From Inia geoffrensis (lineage: Eukaryota > Chordata > Mammalia > Artiodactyla > Iniidae), in assembly GCA_036417435.1 (NCBI GenBank), contig CM070899.1, positions 168,359,494 to 168,423,493 of the forward strand: 64,000 nucleotides of DNA, in the 5' to 3' direction. A program made the position numbers and the translations under genes. Under the pieces are notes generated by a model. That model was not told the origin of the DNA and did no database searches. It was given only the letters and a program-made list of their open reading frames with translations. Each line of letters starts with the position of its first letter. Position 1 is the stretch's first letter. Positions 9,501-21,623 of the stretch are shown piece after piece.

Positions 9501-11244
9501 CCTGGGGTCACTTTCTAGGCAGTGGCTTGCCTCTCTGAGGAACCGAGCTCTTTCTGTCCCTACCTCTCTGTTACTGCCCATGTAATTACAGCTGCATTTC
9601 ACTTTTCCATAGGCTGTGGGGATCTTGAAGTACCTTATAAACAGTGATAATCACTGGTGTAAGGAATAAAGGGTACACTTTTAGGAGGGACATTAGTTCT
9701 TGGGGTCTAAATGGAGATCATTAAGTGAAGTGTGCCTTTGGGGGCGGGAAGTAGCACCCTAGTGGCCTGAAATAGTTAGCACACCTTCAAAAATGCCTCT
9801 GGTTTACGCCCTTAGCAGTGGTAAGATTCACGTGTACAGTCTGGTGGCTGTGACTGCCTCCATTTTAAGAGGAGAGTGATTCTGCAGGGGTGGGTACAGT
9901 TATTAAAATAGAGGCCGGAAACCTCTGCCCAGGTTGAAGGTTCTGGGTATGGGAGTCACCCTTTGTAAGCCCTTTGTAGACTTCAGTTAAGATATCTCCT
10001 CTGCTGCTACCATTTGGTCTCTGTCCATGTTTTAACCTCGCTTTAGTAATTTTGTTCTTTCTCTGGTCTTGATCTCTTGGATTTCGTACCCGGGGCCCCT
10101 CCATCTCTTTGTGGGTCTCACAGTTGGTTTCTCTGCCCCTTGGTATTTCTGTCTGGCCTGTTATTTTATTTCTCTGTTGCCTCTCACAAGAGCTCCTGCA
10201 AGCTCATTGTTTGGCTTGTACACACACTTTAGTTGAGCGTATGAACATCAGCGTGTACTCCTCTCTGAGCCTCTTCTTTACTGTCAAGGTGAAGGGCTAG
10301 GACTAAGTCATTGTTAAAACTCTGATGTTCTCTGACTCTGAGAAACGTTGGTCCATTTCTTGTTCCCTGTAGTTACTGAGGTCTGATAGGACTTTTTGGA
10401 ACCTTTTAAGAAATTTTAAAAGCCCTAGATCATAGCTATTTTGTAAGGGTGAACAGACATGCCTCTGTTTATAGGACTCTCCTTTTCTATCTCAAAACCT
10501 ATCATGTGACACCAAGAGTGTTTTCAAAAGAATATATTTAAGAATTTTGTCATCACATACTTGACTGTCCCATAATTTGAAAGATGGAAAATTAGATATT
10601 TAAAAATCAAGAGGATTAAAAACATCACAAATTAGGGTAATGCTGGGACTCTTTATTGATCATATTCCTTAACTCTTTACCTACGTGTTTCCCAAATGGA
10701 GAAGACTAGAATTGGTTTTAATGCTTTCACCGTATCCAAAGGCAGTACGATGAATGGGCTGAAGCTCAGGACTTAGCAAAGAAGGACCTTCCCACCATCT
10801 AGAATAGCACCCACAGAACACTAGGCCGGAGGCAGTAAACCAGTGCTTGAGAGCAGTAACCACAGTTGATCCTTGACTAGGAAAACGTGCCTGCAAATTT
10901 CAGTTTATTCAGCATTTTTCAAAATGACTTCCGACATAATGATCAAAGTTCATTTACTGTTACGATGCCTTGTTACGTGCATTTTAGCTTTTGGTTACAC
11001 ATGTCCTACTTTGGCCCAAAAGACCTTTCTCTAAGTCAAGCAAATGCTTATGCCTGGCCTAGTCCTTCTACCATTTGCTCTCTTTTTCCTGGTGTTCCCT
11101 CTGATCAGTATCTTTACCAGGCCGTATTTGTGACTCTGTATTTTAACTCCATTCACTAGGTCTTGTATCTAACTTCATTTAAACAGCCTGCATCAGCTCA
11201 GAGTCCTGGAGGGAAAGGGAGGCCTTGTGAGGGATTGTACTTTT
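9501..11244. other. Unique intronic sequence after the CpG island
   Basis: No repeat or gene recognised. Base composition returns to ordinary intron level within about 100 bp of 9500. Confidence 0.45.
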
Positions 11245-11470
11245 TTTGAGCCCATGCTGCGTACCAGGCTCTGTGTTAGGAGCGTTGCATAGTTATCTCA
11301 TTTAATTCTTGCCGGAATTCTAAAAGTAGATGGTATTAGTATCGTTTTGCAGATGAGAAAACTGAGGATCACAAAAAGTTAAGAGATAGAGCTCAGTTCA
11401 CCCAGCTAGTAAGCGGCAGAGTAGAAATTTGAGCCCAGTTCATCTGTCTTCACGGGCTACTCCATCTCGC
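11245..11470 (-). repeat. MIR fragment
   Basis: The order CTGCGTACCAGGCTCTGTGT, ATCTCATTTAATTCTTGCC, GCAGATGAGAAAACTGAGGA, CCAGCTAGTAAGCGGCAGAG is a nearly complete reverse-complement MIR. Confidence 0.8.
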
Positions 11471-12472
11471 GTCTCAGGGAGATGAGGCCAAAACCTGCCT
11501 TGGTCTGCTTTATTTCAGGGTTGGGTCAGAGGCCTTCTCCTTTCCCTAAGGGTTCCCCAAGTGAAAGGAAGGAATTTCACCCTTCAGGAACAGGGGTGAT
11601 TTTGCTTCTGCCTTTGTCCTTAGTTTTTATACCCCTGGCTCAAGATTGTACATCACTCCAACTCATGGTATCATGGGATGGAAGTTACAGATGAAATCAT
11701 TCAGATCTTACCTTTGGAAATATAGGTCAACTGCCATTACTGTGAACTCCAAGTCTCACATCAAATATTGCTTGAAGTACATGGGCTGTCAGCCAAAGCT
11801 TGAAAGGGTTTTTGTTATACAGACATCTCTGTTGTAACGGTGTTTGTTGTGATGGGATTTGAGCTGTATAATGACATTCCTCTCGGAGGATTACAGCCCT
11901 TAGATGCTTACGTGTAGAGATCAAACACCACCACTTTTTTTTTTACACTGAGACCTATGTGTGCCATACATTATTTGCGTGTTCATAGATAAGATACGAG
12001 CCCACGTTTACATTGGTTCTGACTATCAACAGAGTAAAATTATCCTGTTTTCCCAGGGCTGATGTCAGAGCCTCAGAAATTAGAAATTTGGAGGCTCTCT
12101 CTAAACATGGTTTAAATTATCTAAGGCTTTTAGGCTGGCCTTGACTCGTTGCCTTACTGACATCAGCGGTTCCAAGGAAAGAGGCAAAATCAGGCTGTTA
12201 CCTAATCCAGGTGAATTAGGCTTTTCCTGTCACTTTGCATCTGATGTTCTGTTTAACCTTGAGGCATAAAAACTTTGTTCTGGTTTTGAAAGTATCCTTT
12301 AAGAGTTAGAGTCTAAGCTATCTGTTTCTTCTCTCACATAAATATATGTGTTGATCAAGCAGCCTCAGCAGCTCTGGGGAACCTGGCTCAGTAAACCATC
12401 CCACCTCCGAGGACCTAGGGAAAGCGTGTTTTATTTAGTGGTTATTGGTCAAGTCTAGATAGGAATATATAC

Positions 12473-12695
12473 TAGTTAAGAGCATGGCTTTTGAAGTCAT
12501 CAAGCCTTGATTCAGTTTCTAGCTGTACCACTTGCTACATGTTGGCCTTGGGCACATTCCTTAATCTCCCCTGAAAATGGAGACAGTCCTCATAGGGTTG
12601 CTGAGATAGTGAGAACACGTGCTTTGCACAGAACTGGACTGTGGTAGGAGCTCGCTATGGTGGTGGTGGTTATTACAGTTACTATTATTACCACT
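12473..12695 (+). repeat. MIR fragment
   Basis: Starts with TAGTTAAGAGCATGGCTTTTG (MIR tRNA-derived head region), followed by CTAGCTGTACCACTTGCTAC, CTTGGGCACATTCCTTAATC and TCATAGGGTTGCTGAGATAG. It ends near a (TGG)n run at 12658-12670. Confidence 0.8.
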
Positions 12696-12699
12696 GCCC

Positions 12700-13620
12700 C
12701 CAGGAACTTGAAATCTAATAGGGAAAATGAGGTAGATATATAGACAGGTAACTATAATATAAAAGAACATGAGATAAGAGTAAGCAAGAAAGAGATGAGC
12801 ATATTTGAACTCTGGAGGTTCAGGGGAGGAATGAATAACTTGCAACTATGGAGATAGGAAAAAAAATGGCATCTTTGCCAAGTCTTGAACAAAAAAAAAA
12901 TAATACGATTTCAGTAAGTAAAGACAAGTAGACACACTGGCCTGTTTCTGGCGTGGAGGTGAGAACATGCAGGGCGGGTTCTGGGAGCTCTGAGTTCTCC
13001 CAGAGTTCAGAGGAAATGTGAAATACAGGAAATGAAGGAAGTGGGGAAGATTAGGAGGCTTAGAAATGAAGACTGGGGCCTTCTAGTAAGACTAGAAGAC
13101 TTACTCCTCAGGCTAAAATATTCGAGTTTTATTTCTTAGACAGCAGGGGGTCTGTGAAGGTATTTCAGCAACAGGGAAGGTGGCCAGGAGCCTGGTGTCA
13201 CAGGTCAGGGAATCTGTGGAGCCTGGACGGGACGCTGTCATGGCAGCGGAGAGGGAGGAACCAGGTGACACAGACATGACCATGGTGAGAGGAAGGGGAC
13301 TTAATAACTCCACTGGGGCAGTGACAACTGGGAGCTTTGGGCCTGACTGGGAGGACTGGGGAAGCAGTCAGCAGGTGGGAGTGGACAGGGAGAGGGGTGG
13401 TCAGTTCAGTTTTGATCGCTCTGAGTCTGAGGTGCCTCAGGAGAGTTAAGCAGGATGCAGGCCAAGGAAAGCCATCAGATTTGATGACTGGAGGACCTGG
13501 GAGCATTTCAGAAGGATGGGGAAGGTCGGGAGAGGGGTCGTGTAGGTTTCTGTGTGGGGCTATGAGTGGATACTGCCCTCTCTGGGAAGTCGGAGCATGA
13601 AAGGAAAGAGATCTTAGGTG
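12700..13620. repeat. Probable ancient repeat-derived sequence, family not assigned
   Basis: Phrases such as ATTCGAGTTTTATTTCTTAG, a run of GGGAGGAACC type sequence, GATCGCTCTGAGTCTGAGG and GGCCAAGGAAAGCC resemble an old, common mammalian element (GAGTTTGGATTTTATTCTAA ... followed by purine-rich text). I cannot name the family with confidence. The overlapping open frames at 13180-13749 are not credible: one includes a lysine run made by the T-tract at 13627-13647. Confidence 0.3.
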
Positions 13621-13626
13621 CAGCGC

Positions 13627-13647
13627 TTTTTTTTTTTTTTTTTTTTT
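13627..13647. repeat. Poly-T tract
   Basis: A 21-base uninterrupted T run, possibly the tail of an old antisense retroelement, although no body is recognisable beside it. Confidence 0.8.
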
Positions 13648-15781
13648 GAGCCAAAGGTAAGAAGATGGAGCAAAAAAAGATAGTGCAAGTGCAAGGAAGG
13701 TGAAGCTCAGGACCCTTGAAGGGACGAAAGGAGTGGCTGAGGAGCACATGTCAACGGATGGAAAGATGCTTCATTCGAGACAGTGGGGCCTTTAGCAGGA
13801 AGTAACACCAGAGTGAGTCTCGGTCTAACGAGGGAGGTAGACACTCGGTCACAGATGCCCTTGGACTTCTCAGGAGGCAGTATGTTTCTGAGAAGTCTGG
13901 GTGAAATCAAAGACGTAAGAAAAATGGTGTAAAATGTCTGTTTTGGAAAATCCAGTAGGGGAGAGAACAAGGGGATTATTGAACAGGAGGGTGCGGTTAT
14001 CCCTAGGTTGTGTCGATTTTCAGCGGGCCCTGGGGGTCGTGGCTCTCTGTCCGTCAGCGAGTGAGCAGGGAATGTCGGGCTGGACACGCGCAAGAGAAAT
14101 GTGGCTGAAGATCAGGAAGGGTGTTCAGTGTGTCAGAATGTTCACCGAAGCTGGTAAAGACGGAGGGTAGCTCGGGTCTTCTGGAGAAGGAAAGGTTGGG
14201 GGGCTGGAGGTGGTGAACGGGGTGCAGGGGAAGGGGTGGCGGGGACGGGGATGGGGTCCAGTGACACCAAACTCAACACCTCTAGGCGGTAGATAAATTG
14301 TGTACCTTGGATCCTCACTCTTGAGGTTTCCATTTTCATCAGAATTACAGCTCAGGATCCCAGCACCCTGAAAAAACCTACCCTTTCGTGAATGCCAGTT
14401 ACTCTTTTCTAAGTTTGAACGCTTAGGTATTATTATTCTGATTCTACCGGAAGGAACTCTGCGGAGCGCGTGCTGAGTGACCAGGATGGCCATTTGACAT
14501 TTGAGATGGGAGGTAGGAGCAGAGCCGCGACCCTGACCAGTGCCTTGCCCATCCCGTTTTTACTGTCTCTCTTGGGTGACTTCTCAGGCAAAAGAGAACG
14601 GGGAAGGGGAAGTGGCTTGTGTCGACTAGCGCTCCGTGCCACAGGCCTGAAGAACAGAACTTCCTTTTTTCTTGAAATGTGCTTGGGGGCTGTGGCCTAA
14701 CCGCCGTGCAGCTGCAGCCCTTCCAGCGCCTCGAGTCCAGAGTGGGTGGAACAAAAATCACATTCACAGCTCCTGGGGAAGGGTGATTACCTTTAAGTTG
14801 CAAAAGAGCAGCTTTTGCCCTTCCATCTCCTGGTCGGGCAGCCTGCAGTTGGGGTGACGCCAGGGACAGCCGTAGGCAGCGGTTTGCCTTCGGGTGATTT
14901 CATCCTTCCCTCGTCCCTCCGCCGATCTTAGGTGATGACAGGGTACGAGTCGCTTCTTCCCTTCTCGGTGCCCTCACTTCAGTCTTTAGGAATTCATTCA
15001 CAGAAAGCTGAGCTCAACCTCCTCTATTCCCAGTTCAGCACGATGGCAGAGTTGTCCTGGAGGATGAGATGCGATGGCCAGGGGACGAACAGGGGAGGCG
15101 AAGGGGAGGAGAAGAAGGGCAAAAAGCACCGAAGCGAATTGTCCTTATTTCAGAATCTGACAGGACAGCCCTCTGGGCTCTGGCAGCATGAGAGCAGGCC
15201 CTGGAGTCGGGGGACCGATAACTGGTGTTTATTATCACAGATGAGTCTGGAGAACCAGCCTCGATCTCTTGTGTCTTTGCAGTATTGATAATACCTACCT
15301 CCGAACTGTTGTACATGTTCAGTGAAAGGACAAAGGTGGATGCTGCTGGTAGAGTCCAAGGAGAGCTGATAATCTTACAACCTTGATGATTCTTCATAAT
15401 GTGAAAGGCTTGTAAAGAGCACCTTCGACCTTTTTTATTCAAGGAAGAATATTGGGGGTGGGTGGGGGGCTGGGGTGGGAGTGGAGAGAATCTCATTTTT
15501 GTGTTTCTTGCCTTTGCTTTCTTCCCTTGAGTAGTAGAAATGTACTTGGAGCCAGTTTACTTAAGCGCTGTCCTCTTGAAATCAGTAATTGAGAAAGAGT
15601 GCGGAACGCAGGAAGATGAACCAATTTTACATTTTTAACGCACACAAGTCGGGGATAGGATTTCTGCCCTAAATTTCTTGCAAACTAGGGTGGCTGCCCT
15701 AGATTGTCTGGGACAGCGCGAGTTATGTTCCTGCTGCCTCAAGGTCCCACAGGAAGGATGCTTTCGCCCTGAATTAATTTT

Positions 15782-16105
15782 TTTAAATTTTTATTTATTT
15801 ATTTTTGGCTGCATCGGGTCTTCATTGCTGCATGTGGGCTTCCTCGAGTTGCGGCGAGCGGGGGCCACCCTTCAGTGCGTGGCGAGGGCTTCTCATTGCG
15901 GTGGCTTCCCTTGTTGCGGAACACGGGCTCCAGGCGTGCGGGCTTCAGTAGTTGTGGCTCGCGGGCTCCAGAGCACAGGCTCAGCAGTTGGTGGCACACG
16001 GGCTTAGTTGCTCCATGGCATGTGGGTTCTTCCCAGACCAGGGCTCAAACCCGTGTCCTCTGCGCCGGCAGGCGAACTCCCAACCACTGCACCACCAGGG
16101 AAGCC
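15782..16105 (-). mobile_element. CHR-type SINE, long form, antisense
   Basis: Runs from an AT-rich tail (TTTATTTATTTATTTTTGG) to CACCACCAGGGAAGCC, the reverse of the CHR head. A perfect 14-bp target duplication CCTGAATTAATTTT flanks it (15768-15781 and 16106-16119). Confidence 0.93.
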
Positions 16106-16119
16106 CCTGAATTAATTTT

Positions 16120-19100
16120 ATGTTAACAGAAACCACTGTGTAACGTACTGTGACGTCCTTTTATCCTTTCATTGTTGGCTGACCGAGATCTCTCAGAATA
16201 AACCTAAAATGCAGTGAGAGGCTTTATACTCATGCAAGCAGGGATCCTTGTCACATCCTTGGGAGAGGTGGGTTCGTCAGCTATGGCACAGGGTTATATT
16301 TTTTAAAATTAACAATTCAAGTTTTTGAAATGGAGTTTTAAATTATTTTGCCTTACGCAGGCCACACCCATGGAACTGATTGAGATGAATGAGAGAGAAA
16401 TGTCGAGTGAGCCTTGATTAGGTTATAGTGAGAAGGAATCCCTTTAAACACCCCATACTCTGTGCTGAGAGATTGGGCTGTGCTTGTCTAGCTCAGCCTG
16501 AATTTCTGTTAAAGGGCGGCATCTACCCTAGAAGGTGGTATCTGTCCTGGGTACATTTTGTCCCTTACATCTCTGGAGGGAAAAAAGAAGAAGAAAGGGC
16601 AGGAGAGCGATCCAGAGGACACACAGAGCAAGCCGGTATCCAAGAAGAAATGCAATTAACCTAAGGTTGCTTCTAGCCATTTTGTTTTCTTCTCCTCTGT
16701 CTGGGACGTCAGCTGGTCCCCAATCCTCTTGTCCCCAGTAGATTTGCATTTCTGGAATTAAAGTGGCAAAAGAATAAAGGAAAAAACAGGCTCTGGACAA
16801 AAGGAGAATGGGCTTTTGGGGTGGAAGCTTGCCATGAACAGTAAATCCAGGGTTTCATGCCTTCTGTCTGTTTGAATTCCTCCAACACATATTAGAGGTT
16901 GACTGAAAAAGCCAAGTCTAGGTGATATCACAACTCACATTTCCCACGGACGCACTGATAGTTTGCCTGCCTGGAGGTCTTACTTGCCTTTTTATTTGCA
17001 CCCAGTGAGATTTGTCCACATTAGCGGTGCTCCACCATCTGTTACGCAGTTTTACCGTTCTGCGTCACCATACTGTGGGTCATTATGAAATGTCTTTGGA
17101 AATGAGAAGTCCCGTTTCCTAGCCAGAAAGGGAAGTGCTCCCTCTGGGGTAATGCTGCTCGTTTACTCTGCAGCACATATGCATTGCCTGGGAGTGGCCT
17201 TAGCACGACTTTCTTCTCACTTTCGCTCCAAGGACCCCAGATAGTCGGGCCATCAGGTTGAAAGGGTGACTTTCTTCCTTCTTCAGTCTTGGCTTCTAAT
17301 TAAAGTTTACAATCAACTATAGTTATGTTATATTTTAGAAGTGTTCAGAAATGCTAACATTAAAAATATAAATAAAATCATTACATACCTTATGAACCAT
17401 TAGCTTCATAGATAATCCATTATCTTTAATAATTCCAACCATGGTAAAATGTGCCATGCGGTTAGCACAATTAGCTCCCTTCTTTTTAATCTTGTGTTCG
17501 TAGATTCTTAAAAGACTGAATTTTCACCTTGGACCTGTGGCCCCAAATGCTACCAAGATTTAGGCGTGAGATTTTTATTCCTTGTCCAATTTCACTGGTC
17601 CTGAAACAGTTCGTGCTCATGTTTTCCTATCTGATATTGGCTAGCCCAAACCTCTTATTGGAACAGCTCTCCCTCCCTTTGGACCTAAGTACGTGTGATG
17701 GAAAAAGGAACACGGGGAAGAAAGGCCTGTGTGGAATGATGGATTATGATCATGTGGATTTCACAAGCTCCCTTTTTTTCACTGAGTCACATAGACAAAC
17801 ACATAGGTAGCAAGCAAAAAAGCAGGTTTGCTATTAATGGAAAAAGGAGTTATTTGGCTGAGCAGGGGCAGGTTATAATGGTAAAAACTAATGGGCCCAG
17901 GAGAATCGGGATGGCAATTTAAAAGCCACAGAAATTGATATTAGGATCAATATTTTTTCACTCTGTATGTAAATGACTGAGAACGATGTCCCCAATATAG
18001 TATCCACGTCCTGCCATTAATTCAGATTAGAGAAACCCAACTGGAGAAATATACTTCGGGCAGTGATCCGCTGGAAGAATAAAGGAATATAATTTCCCCC
18101 TTTCTATTAGAGTATCGTAAATTGGAATTAGAGAAGTGAATCGAAGAGAGTGAAAGAGTATCCACCCATCACCCTCTTGAAGTGACCCAGAATCCGATCG
18201 TTACAAAACGTTTTGGGGTGTGTTAGACGTTTGTAGGACAAGTTCACAACCTACATGTGGATGGAGACCTGTCTCTTCAAAATCGTCTTCAGCATCCTCT
18301 GTGCTGTTTCATGGTCTCTTGCCAGCCAGGTCTTGTTGCCTTCTTTTCAGTTTTAGGTGAAAAAAAAAGAAAAAAATGCCCCTCAAGCTCCCTTTAGTTT
18401 AATGGAAACCACATCACAGACGTAGAGAGAGACCTGATTGTGGGGAGGGGGAGGGGTGTAAGAAGCAAGGCTTCCGACAAGGTAATGGTCAAAAAATGGC
18501 CCCCAAATGCTAAACATTCCAAACGCAGGTGCCAGATACCAAGTGTTAAGGAACAGGTAATTCACCACTTTTCACAGAGAACTTTTTCGCTCCTATATAG
18601 GCCACAGTGCCTCATGTGAGGAAATGTTATTGAAGTTCCATCAAGAAGATGGACGCCTTCCAGAGGCAGAGCAGCAGGAATCACAAAGGTCCTGGAAGGT
18701 GCACCCATCTGGAAAGGTCCTGGAGGTTAACTTGAAAGACCTGAGAGCGCAGAGTCACAGGAATGGAAAGAGAGAAAGGCTGGAGCCAAACATAAAAAGA
18801 GAGATTGTGCTCTCCAAAAGAAAAAAAAAGTTCGAAGAGAATATAATTGAAGCTTGGAAGATGCTAAAGTGCAGAGTGAGGCTATATATAGATAAGCTCT
18901 TTCAATTAATGCTAAACCCCAGGATTCTGGGGCTTAGACTTAAAATATTGGCACGGCAGGGCAAGTGTAGAGTCGGAGCCAAACTTTTACACAGAAGAGG
19001 TGGTGAACTTAGAGAAAAGGATGGAAGTTATGGAGAGGGTGGGGGGCAGCTGCTTACAGCACTCCCCGCCAGGAGTGACCCTCAGGCTGGTGCTCCCCTG

Positions 19101-19520
19101 GGGCTTCATGCCTCCCTCTTTTGTAAAGGGGATATTTGGACCTTAGGGGAACCTTGAAAGCCCCAGGTCCCATTTAAAGTGGAATTTAACCTCCAATAGA
19201 AAAGATGAAAGACGTGGCCCAGAAAACTAGCCACGTGTTTACCAAAGGACCTGTTACATGAGAGTCAATGTTCATCGGCGCCTACTGTGTGCAAGGCCTT
19301 TTGCTTAATGCTGAGAACATAGAGATGAACAGGCCATGTTCTGGGCACCACAAGGAAAGAAAGCATTGAATGTCGTTAAAGGGAGGACTGCCCAAGTCGT
19401 TTAGAAACGTCCAGCAGGCCTGGGGTCATCGGTGTCCACTTGGTGTGCGTGCGCGTTGTCTCTTTCGGAGCAGACGCCCAGGATGCCTCGTGAGCAGAGG
19501 ATCCTGTGCCGTTCGTATAA
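16120..19520. other. Unique intronic sequence
   Basis: No repeat family was recognised in 3.4 kb. It contains the longest repeat-free open frame of the window at 18624-19157 (177 codons, +), rich in Lys/Arg/Glu because the DNA is purine-rich, with no domain I recognise. It is considered under findings rather than called as a gene. Confidence 0.45.
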
Positions 19521-19535
19521 GAAAAGTGAAGTGAG

Positions 19536-19743
19536 GGCTTCCTTGGTGGCGCAGTGGTTGGGAGCCCGCCTGCCGATGCAGGGGACACGGGTTCGTGCCC
19601 CGGTCCGGGAAGATCCCACATGCTGCGGAGAGGCTGGGCCCGTGAGCCATGGCCGCTGAGCCTACACGTCCAGAGCCTGTGCTCCGGAACGGGAGAGGCC
19701 GCAACAGTGAGAGGCCCGTGTACCGCAAAAAAAAAAAAAAAAA
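19536..19743 (+). mobile_element. CHR-type SINE, short form, sense
   Basis: GGCTTCCTTGGTGGCGCAGT head, A box TGGCGCAGTGG, B box GGGTTCGTGCC, and a CCGC plus A17-type tail at 19724-19743. A 9-bp duplication TGAAGTGAG flanks it (19527-19535 and 19744-19752). It is close to the consensus, so relatively young. Confidence 0.94.
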
Positions 19744-19752
19744 TGAAGTGAG

Positions 19753-21392
19753 AGCTTTGGGGGACCCCAAGGTCATGCGATGGTGGGAGTCTGAGGGTTT
19801 TCGTTTCAGCAGTGCACCTCCCCAATAGGCCCTTTCCCCTTTCTCTTCAGTTTTAGTCTTCCTTCTTCTTTCTTCTCCCTATAGGGAGTTGAGGATGAGA
19901 TTAGCCTAAGTTTTACTCGGTCAGCTTTTCTGAGGGTTCTCTGTTAAATCCAAGGGCACGCAGTTTGCGGCTTCCTGTTGGCATAACTGAGGCAGTGGTC
20001 ATGCAGCAGCTGGTCCTTACTGTCCCCCTTAGCGTCACACTGTTTGGTGCCAGGTCCTGAAGACACAGCCGGCCCCTACCTGATGGAACTGTTCAGTCCA
20101 TCCAGTTGACACGAATGAGCGACTGCTAGCCTGACCCCTCATGGGAGGTGTGTATGTACATGTGTCCTGTGTACAACACACACACACACGTATGTTTTGA
20201 ACTTTGTGATAACTCGAAGTTTGTTTATTTCCTTGAACACCATTTCTTCAACTGTACGTGTTATTGGCTGTGAGGTAGACTTCTGAGGAATCAATTATTT
20301 ATAAAATACTGGCTGTAAATCGCCTCGTGCAGTACCTGGTGTGGGGTGGGGACTGAGTGAAGCGTGTAGGTAGTGTATAGTAGGTGTGGGAGAAGACGAA
20401 GATGAGAAAAGAGCACGGTAATGGGCTCTTGATTTCGTAAAATCTGTGTCTAATAGGAAGGGCTGTTTTAAACTTTCTGATGCTTCTTTCTCAGTGAGTT
20501 TGCTAGAAAATATTATACACAGTTTACACCTGCATTATGTGGGGGAAAAGAAGGGCATGACAGCATGAGACAGGGGATGGGTAGTCAGTAAAAACCAATG
20601 ATCTCTGGCGAAAGAGGGTGAAATTCGGTAAAACAAATATTTGCAACTCAGTCCGATTTTAGAGGGTCTCCTTTCGATTCTAAACCTATGTAGTTACTCA
20701 GAATTCTGGATCCTCACAAGCCCGGTCTTGAGGACAGCAGACTCTTTCAGAATAATTCTGTGTCTGATTATCTTGCTTTGGCCCTGATTCCCACGGACGT
20801 TCTTTAGTAACCGCAGACCTCACGTCATAACTGCTCAACTCAGTACGTTGGACTGTGTTTAATGTTGTACTAGGCTTTCTGTTTGGGGGTTTTCAGGTTT
20901 GGTTCGGGTTTGTCTTTGGCACTCAGACCTTTCCATATGATTGGTTCAGATTTGACGTTGCATCTAAACTACCATCAATAGGATGTTACTTTTGAGTTAT
21001 TTTCAAACATTTATCCCAGTGCCTTCACTCTTTTTTACGCAGCCTGTCTTGTTTGCAGCTGCACTCAGTTTTGAAGATGGTTGATTGGCATTAGAGGGGC
21101 ATTTTGTGGCCAAAAGTGGAATAAAGTTGCCTGATTTTTCATGGCAGGAATCGCTAGGCATCCTGGACTAACCATCCTCCAGGAGGTCATTTTCACACAG
21201 AGGCTAGTTCTTAACCCACCCCCACCCACTACCCAGAATCACCACTTGTTTCGGAAGCCTGTATAGGGTAGCTCATTTTGCACGTGACCCTTAATTTCCG
21301 TTAAGGTGATTATTGGAAGAGTCACCACTTTGAGAAGGAAATAGGTGTATTAGCTAACGTGAGCTTTCATGCACATTAACACCTCTCTCTAA
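19753..21392. other. Unique intronic sequence
   Basis: Between two sense-oriented CHR SINEs. Apart from the short CA run, nothing is recognised. Confidence 0.4.
20179..20190. repeat. Short (CA)n microsatellite
   Basis: ACACACACACAC run, only about six units. Confidence 0.7.
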
Positions 21393-21407
21393 AAAAATTA
21401 TATTCCT

Positions 21408-21610
21408 GGGGCTTCCCTGCTGGCGCAGTGGTTGAGAGTCCGCCTGCCGATGCGCAGGGGACACGGGTTCGTGCCCCGGTCCGGGAAGATCCCACATGCC
21501 GCGGAGCGGCTGGGCCCATGAGCCATGGCCGCTGAGCCTGCGCGTCCGGAGCCTGTGCTCCGCAACGGGAGAGGCCACAGCAGTGAGAGGCCTGTGTACC
21601 GAAAAAAAAA
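21408..21610 (+). mobile_element. CHR-type SINE, short form, sense
   Basis: Near-consensus copy with GGGGCTTCCCTGCTGGCGCA head and A tail (21602-21613). It is flanked by a 13-bp duplication AAATTATATTCCT ending at 21407 and at 21623. One 2-bp insertion (GATGCGCAGGGG against GATGCAGGGG) distinguishes it. Confidence 0.94.
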
Positions 21611-21623
21611 AAATTATATTCCT

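Noticed and set aside
13198..13749. 183-codon open frame on the minus strand with a lysine run
   Set aside because: The lysine run is the complement of the T21 tract at 13627-13647. Open frames overlap in several phases on both strands and no domain is recognisable, so composition explains it.
19376..19825. 149-codon minus-strand frame
   Set aside because: It is the reverse complement of the CHR SINE at 19536-19743. The same peptide pattern (HGSRAQPLR, MWDLPGPGHEPVSPA) recurs at every short CHR copy.
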